From NCBI GenBank assembly GCA_963693365.1, contig CAVNZM010000001.1:10168001-10232000 (forward strand): a DNA stretch of 64,000 nt, given 5' to 3'. Positions 49,452 to 64,000 of the stretch are shown here, piece by piece; the stretch's first letter is position 1, and each line of letters opens with the position of its first letter. The position numbers and the translations under genes were made by a program. The DNA is from Amoebidium appalachense (taxonomy: Eukaryota > Ichthyosporea). The notes under the pieces were generated by a model. The model was not told where the DNA came from. It did not search any database and saw only the letters and a list, made by a program, of their open reading frames with translations.

Positions 49452-50723
49452 TCATTTTACCATCAAACCCCACGTGGTGATCTTGGCCAAAATCCGGTCA
49501 TAAGCCACAATAGTAGCAATGACGTCACATATGTATACAACGAGCATGGTCTGCGACAGTGATGCATCCAGGGTTACAACAAAAGCGTTCCCTATACAAA
49601 AAGAACCGAGAAAAATGGTTACGGCGTTGTAAATCACGACAACAACTATAATCCTTATGTTGTTGTGGTGGTCCATAAACCTAAGTTCCACCTCCGCGCC
49701 CCTCACGAGGTAGCTGAAGCTCCACGGGGGGAAAAACAGAGCTACTAGTGTTAACCCGACGAAGTTAAGGTACTGGTATTGGAAAGACATGCCGTAAACG
49801 TAAAACCACATTACAGCAGGCAAAAGGGTACCCGCGACAATAAGATATATCAACGGGAGCGGACGGTAAAAATCCAAGTTGCGAAGGACGTAAAGCTTCC
49901 TTTGATCGAACATGAGGAACAGGATTCTCTGTCGTTGCACGACGCTTGAAATGGTGCAAATAATGAAAAAGTGCCCGCATATCGTTGCAACCGCAAACCA
50001 ATCCGTGTAGAGTTTCCTCGCCGCATTTACGTCGACGATACTTACGTACGCGGACGGGTCGAGATAGTCGCCGTTTTCGCTCATATATCCAGCGAAATTT
50101 AGGTTTCCGAGGATCGAAGCGACCATGAAGCAAATGGAACACACGCAGAACTGGTTAATAAAAAACCATCCTCGCGCCTTAACGATCGGGTGGTTTCGGG
50201 CGACGTAGCATAGCCCCCAAAGCGACAGCAGCACGACAATCATGAACGCGCTGATGGCCATCTCCATATGCATCAGCGATTTTTCCACCGGCCTGTGTTC
50301 GTTGTACAGGTCGATGAGTTGTTGCCTAAGCTGCAATACTTGTACAAAAAGCGCAGGCTTTTCCTGTGGGGGCGCGGCTTCCATTAAAGCGTTGGTTTTC
50401 TCCAATTTTTCTAGTACCGGGGACATAAGGTAGGCGCACAAATACGGCTGCCGTGCGTGTATGGCCATAATGTGCGCGACGTAAAACGCTGTGCATATCA
50501 AACATATCAAAGTGAACGCCGTCCATGTGACCATGTAATATTTTCGAAGGATGTGTTTCCGAAATCCCGCCATGGAGTCATCCGACCCTGCGTCCCATAG
50601 TTGAACGTGTGACGCGCCATTGTTTTGTACCATACTTGAAGCAATTTGGACGTACTTTGATGATTGGATTCTCTCCAACGTGCCCTGTCGGGCCGCCGCC
50701 ACCTGGTCTTGTTTCTGACTCAT
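49452..50723 (-). CDS. Intronless multi-pass membrane protein, 423 aa, unknown family
   Basis: Function not recognised. A single 1272-bp frame from ATG 50723 to TGA. A 60-residue hydrophilic N-terminus is followed by about eight hydrophobic segments near 63-88, 151-175, 186-212, 240-262, 288-310, 318-340, 356-383 and 389-408. Residues 101-145 between the first two are charged and Leu-rich and may form a helical extracytosolic or cytosolic loop (QLRQQLIDLYNEHRP). The arrangement of one segment plus a loop plus seven closely packed segments recalls a 7TM receptor core behind an anchor, but I see no diagnostic receptor motif. Conserved blocks shared with the nearby pseudogene (RNxxxVKxRGWFFINQF, YRPLP, DxHNNIR, TIVAY) mark likely functional sites. 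It is intronless in a genome where its neighbours have many introns, so it may be a retrocopy-derived or naturally intronless family. Confidence 0.75.
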   Translation of the reverse strand: MSQKQDQVAAARQGTLERIQSSKYVQIASSMVQNNGASHVQLWDAGSDDSMAGFRKHILRKYYMVTWTAFTLICLICTAFYVAHIMAIHARQPYLCAYLMSPVLEKLEKTNALMEAAPPQEKPALFVQVLQLRQQLIDLYNEHRPVEKSLMHMEMAISAFMIVVLLSLWGLCYVARNHPIVKARGWFFINQFCVCSICFMVASILGNLNFAGYMSENGDYLDPSAYVSIVDVNAARKLYTDWFAVATICGHFFIICTISSVVQRQRILFLMFDQRKLYVLRNLDFYRPLPLIYLIVAGTLLPAVMWFYVYGMSFQYQYLNFVGLTLVALFFPPWSFSYLVRGAEVELRFMDHHNNIRIIVVVVIYNAVTIFLGSFCIGNAFVVTLDASLSQTMLVVYICDVIATIVAYDRILAKITTWGLMVK

Positions 50724-53700
50724 CTTTCACTGATGTACGCGTACGTGCATGTATGCCCTGGTTGATGTGCAAATAGTTAGATACACTGTACCCATTCACT
50801 GAGTTACTACACTGTGATGACATAAAGATACTCGGCGAAGGGTTATTGACTCAATCCGTCAATATTTTTATTGTAAACTTTAATAAAAACTGAACTATTC
50901 GCATTTCGTCACAGTGGGCAGTACTGTATATCGAGATTACAGTGTATGCAGCACGCAATCGAATGTCATACCGTGGCGTCCCAGTTTCCAGAAATGTTCG
51001 AAACAGTAATTGCCCTCCCCCTCCCTCCCCACCCCCCCTCTATCCCTTCTACTCCTCCCCCCTCCCCTCCCTCCCTTCTACGGAGAAACCACTGCTTGAA
51101 GCTTAAATCAGTTATTCACACGGCTGCTGTTACGGGAGGAGCATGCAGCCACATAATCATTCTGAGGCATACGTAATAGTAACTACCTGTCCGCCTGCAA
51201 CACACTTGCAAGTAGTACCCCACACACCATGATCTGTACACCTTTGCACCGAGAATCAGAGCTTAAGAATCCTCTTTCACCGTGATCCCGTGATCTCGTG
51301 GCACCCACACAAACATGCCAGCACACACAGCACACACACACACTGGAGCTGTTGGGCACACACAACACCAACACTAATATAATCACATGAATGCGATTGA
51401 GTATAAGTGTACTACACCACCCAGTACAGCCACAGTGACACCAGCACAGAAACTCCGAGTCTAGCTGTTTCCACACTCACTTAATAAGTAAAATGAGTGT
51501 TTAATGTGTCTTTTCAAGCCGTTTGGAAAGTCATTGAAAGTTCGTGTAACCACGAAGAAAGTGACTAGCTGAAGCACAGAACCGTGGCCACGATTTGTTT
51601 TTCATCCTGTTTTTAACTTAAGTGTGCAGATAGATCTAGAAGGGGGCGATTCATACCACATGCGTCAACGTTTAAGCAGCAAAGCCCCTTTCCCTCCAAT
51701 ATTTAATTGCCACAAAAACACTTACTTGCCATCGCTGGACCCTTCGTGTCAGATACTCTCCCGGAGCCTTTCTACGGTACTAAAGTCGAGTCGCTCAACA
51801 TGGCTAGGCCAGTCCCCTATATAGCTAGGTCCGCTACTGCATAGAATAATGGGCTAGAACAGATGCTGAGCATTTGAGGCTGTATCAGCTTACAAGTTAG
51901 TCTAAATATCACTATCTGCTTACCATGTTCTTGGAAAAAAAGAACAGCAACCTGAAACCCAGCGAAAACCAGTGATCATGAAAAGGTGGAACTACAGTAC
52001 ATGCATTCATGAAGCCAAAGTGCACGATAATCTCGATGGCGGAAAGAAAAACGAGTCCTACAACTAGAAATCTCGTCGGTCGTTACGATATCCGGGTTCA
52101 AAGAACAGTCGAGTTTTGGAAGTTGAACAATCTTCGTGGGTTAGAGTTGTTTTTTTGTCAGAATTGCCCGGCATTGATTCCCATCGCCAAGCATCGAAAA
52201 ATCTGTAAAACTACGTATACTTTATTCAGACGAGGTGCCAGTGCATGGCAAGGAAAAACTCCGAGGTAGAAGCTGTGTAGGACTCACAATAGGTTAAGTG
52301 AGTTAACTTTACAGGCTGTTAAGCAGTATTTTGCCTGTCTAAAGCAAAAAAAACGGGTCTGAAACACAAGTAAACGGCGTGACGGCGTGTCTGCGCTTTC
52401 CCCTGACAGTGTGCTTGTTTACTTTTTTCCGTGTGCATGCCTGGGCGATAAAAGAAAAGGGCGGGAATGGGTTAGAAAAAGATCACCCTGCATTCCATGT
52501 TTCCCAGAATATTTCCCCCAAATTTCTTTTCCGTGTGTTTCTAACTCTGAACATTCCCCTGACCTATGCACTAAGACTTCAAGTCTGATTTTTACAACAG
52601 TATAACGTGGGCGAGATTGAAAATCGAAAATACTCTAAAAAGGAATGTAAAAAAGGACTGGCGTGCAGATTTTTCTACTGTTTGAAGGAGCTAAAAGCAA
52701 AAAAAAAAAAAAAAAAAAAACTCTTCTGGGTGTTTCAGGTGATTTGTAAACAGCACATTCCCCCAGGTGATTTATGATTTATTCATGTGTTTTCTTTTTT
52801 GGGGGGTTTCCGCTGTATATACGTTTTGGAATATACCACCCTGGATGAAAGTATGCTGTACGAATCCTCCCAAACTCTGCTAGCAAAACATAGTTCCAGA
52901 TGTGCCGTCTTGCATGTTGCATATGGGGTTGCACGTTGAGTAAGAGAATAATCCACCTATTAAAGAAATTAAGGTATATTCTGCTGTTTGCTCATTCACA
53001 TGCTACATGTTAAACGGTATATGCACACAGCCTGACACACTCAGACACAGCCTACAGGGACCAAGCAATGCAATGAAGTTTTGGGGGAACGCTCCCACAG
53101 TCTGTAGTACAGTACCCTGTAACGTCTCTGTTACTACATTTTTTACATGTACACTTCCCTGCGTGCTTTCGATCCATTTTCCTCCAGATTTATCCTGCCC
53201 AAAAAAACTTTAGTTCATATCTTCAGATGTATTTTTTTGTCTTTATTGATGTGCTCATATATGATCATGCAGAAAAGGAGATATCGCAGATATCTCAAAG
53301 AGATGACTGGTATCGAGTCGCTCAAATAATGTACATGTGGAGGTAGACTCGCATATATATACATAATACCCAAAAAATATATTGGACAAGTAAGAAAAAA
53401 ACAAACACTAATATTAGAGTCAGTGCTATATAGTAGATAGCATACTATGATGATAACAAAAGTGCTCGAATGCCTCCACTTCAAGTTGCTCGATTGCCCC
53501 TACTGACGAGAATACCAATAAAGATGCATGAGTGAATGTAGCATCGATGGCAGAGTATATTCATGAGAATCTTGGGGAATGGCTACAGTAGATTGCTCCA
53601 TCAAAGCCACGAAAATGTCTAGGCTGCAAACTGTAAGGAAGCCATCTGTAACTACTCCAAAGACAGAGCCTGCCCTAAAACTCAATCAAAGGAGCAGCAC

Positions 53701-54317
53701 CAGAGAGGTTTCTACTAAAGAGCAATACAGAACATGTAGGACTACAGATCTACCTAAGCGGGCGCCGTGCTCGGAGGAACCCTTCAAGGAGAACATGCAG
53801 TCAAACAAGGCAGCCTAGTTGTCACGGGAGGCACAAAAGGAACCAACACTACAAAACAAGCGGACACAAAAAAATTAAGGCCATAGAGCTAACTGCCACC
53901 GCGCATGCAAGAAGAGCCCGTGACTGTAGCCGGCTGAGGAAGCTTCTCAACGTCTCAGTCAGCCACAAACCAATCCAAACGCGCGCCGCGGAGGAGACGT
54001 CAACCATCAAGCCGCAGTTGCACCCCAAGGAGAAAACATAGAGTTGGAGAAAACATAGTTGTGCCCCATCTTAGAAGAGAAGGGTGCCGCCGCTAACCCA
54101 GAAGGCCGCCAACCCCGGAGAAGCCTCGCGGCCATTATGAAAACCATCCACACGCCCCTCCCCCAAAGACGCGCGAAGACAGGCCACAATGGAGAGAGGT
54201 AGCTCACGGCCAGTACCTTGCAGGCCACAGGAAACAACTATCACCCCGGTTGCGCCAGCACCTGCCTGGAAGTCATCCCCCCTGTACCGGACTTCAGTCC
54301 CGTTACAAAAAGAAAGA

Positions 54318-54691
54318 AGCGAAAACTCTTATATACCTGCCATGATGAAAATTCGGGGAAAAAAAGGCAATGTTCATGAAAGGAAAGTGATCGAAGTGAA
54401 AATGAAGTCAAAAAGAAAAAAGCGAAAACTCTTATATACCTGCCATGGTGAAAATTCGGGGAATAAAAGCTGCCACCTACTGAGATGGCTCCTTATTTTT
54501 CCCTACACATTCAGCGAACACTGGACTCTGTCGAACGCGTTGAGGCGCCGCGACAGAAAGCATATGCACGCGGTCGCGAGAGTCCTGCAGCGAACGTAAA
54601 GTTCATCGCAGCGCATGCACACCGTCAGTACGTGTGAGGAATAAAAGGTAATGTGAAAGGAAAGTGATCGAAGTGAAAATGAAGTCAAAAA
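54318..54691 (+). repeat. Interleaved direct repeats, about 43 bp and 46 bp
   Basis: A segment starting AGCGAAAACTCTTATATACC occurs at 54318-54360 and again at 54421-54462, with one or two differences. The following segment (GAAAGGAAAGTGATCGAAGT and onward) occurs at about 54377-54412 and 54654-54691. Confidence 0.8.
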
Positions 54692-54707
54692 AACTTTCCG
54701 GAATAGC

Positions 54708-54733
54708 CAAGGCATCCGATCCTTGGCTACCCC
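54708..54733. repeat. Short perfect hairpin with tRNA-like B-box downstream
   Basis: TAGCCAAGG and CCTTGGCTA form a 9-bp stem around an 8-nt loop. Seventy bp away (54781-54791) the minus strand carries GGTTCGAATCC, a perfect RNA polymerase III B-box. No A-box or full cloverleaf was found. Confidence 0.5.
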
Positions 54734-55326
54734 GGTCAGTGGAGTTAGCTTAAAGGGCCATTGCCAATGCGCTACATCCCAGGATTCGAACCAGGTGCCT
54801 CCTGCGTCGGAGGCGAGTATTTTTATCTTTTGTGACCGAAACCTCACGATTCACCGAGGATGTCGGATGGTGGCACCCTCGACCTACTTGGATCTTCAAA
54901 TTCAAAAGTCCCCCCTAAGTAGTATACATTATCTACAACTTTGAAAATGGAGGTAAGTACATTTTCTTCATGTTTTCCAGTATAGAACTCTCTTAAAAGT
55001 CAATCTCTAGAAGGTGAATAGAAATTAAGGTTTATTTATGGATAAAAACCAGAGAATATCCAGATGTTACGTACAGTACATCACACCGTCACTCAAGTTG
55101 ACCACAACCCAGAAAACAATTCAATTAGCATGCAAGTATGCGGTAAGATGTTTGAATCCCCACGATAAACAGCGCTGGCCCAGCTACGCTCAAAAAAACA
55201 AAAAACAAAAAAAAAAAAACGGCTGTATGACTCCAAGAGGTGGGCGAGATTTCAAGTTTCCTTGAAGGTCCAAACTCGAAGACGTGATTAGCAGGCAACC
55301 GTAGCGGTGGGAGGAGAACTAGGAGC

Positions 55327-63918
<8,592 letters not shown>

Positions 63919-63919
63919 G

Positions 63920-63950
<31 letters not shown>

Positions 63951-64000
63951 GGCCCTCCCAGCCTTGCCCTTCCATCCCCCTCCCCTCCCCTCCCCTCCCC

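Larger units (their letters stand above)
50724..55326. other. Microsatellite-poor intergenic region
   Basis: Mostly unique AT-rich DNA with no array longer than about 25 bp, in sharp contrast to the rest of the window. Open frames of 60-86 codons (for example 52009-52269 with CQNCPALIPIAKHRKIC, and 53579-53818) show no clear coding support. A direct-repeat set (54318-54691) and a hairpin (54708-54733) are described separately. Confidence 0.45.

Noticed and set aside
52009-52269. 86-codon frame with a C-x2-C-x8-H-x3-C pattern
   Set aside because: The spacing resembles a small zinc knuckle, but there is no supporting family, start context or neighbour. Such frames are expected by chance in this region.
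53579-53818. 79-codon Ser/Thr/Lys-rich frame
   Set aside because: Low-complexity composition, no motif and no splice or conservation evidence.

Overview
This window is nuclear DNA from an intron-rich eukaryote. It contains four split GT-AG genes with short exons and introns of roughly 0.3-1.5 kb, one uninterrupted gene and one pseudogene. The rest is dominated by microsatellites: (CA)n/(GT)n, (GA)n and very long poly-G/poly-C tracts. An ARNT-type bHLH-PAS factor with two PAS domains and an ARHGAP1-type BCH/RhoGAP protein point to an animal or a unicellular relative of animals (for example an ichthyosporean). That placement is inference; no rRNA or organelle marker is present to test it.

Layout. 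1-6.2 kb: repeats, a small predicted secreted Cys-rich protein (minus, 1217-1588) and a perfect 39-bp-arm hairpin at 2010-2100. 6.2-18.1 kb: a complete 13-exon minus-strand bHLH-PAS transcription factor (669 aa in my model). 18.1-25.4 kb: gene-poor DNA with a 1.4 kb GA-rich block. 25.4-35.4 kb: a plus-strand gene for the E2 subunit of pyruvate dehydrogenase (dihydrolipoamide acetyltransferase); 13 exons are placed and one short exon is not found. 36.7-39.6 kb: a complete 5-exon GOT1-family Golgi vesicle transport gene (138 aa). 42-43.3 kb: a frameshifted pseudogene of a multi-pass membrane protein, whose intact 423-aa intronless paralogue lies at 49.5-50.7 kb. 50.7-55.3 kb: microsatellite-poor DNA with no convincing gene. 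55.3 kb to the end: the first eight exons of an ARHGAP1-like RhoGAP (BCH/CRAL-TRIO domain plus the start of the GAP domain), running off the right edge.

All exon models were built by hand from splice consensus, phase matching and resemblance to remembered protein families. Phases agree at every junction except the gap noted in the E2 gene. The genes form no obvious pathway together; they are an ordinary mixture of housekeeping, trafficking, signalling and regulatory genes.

The unusual biology is in the non-coding DNA. Introns tend to start with (GT)n and end with (CA)n. Exon edges are locally duplicated around several splice sites. There is a dispersed repeat framed by G-tracts that occurs in both orientations. 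Two clean non-autonomous DNA transposons sit in introns: one TTAA-flanked (piggyBac-like), one TA-flanked (Tc1/mariner-like).
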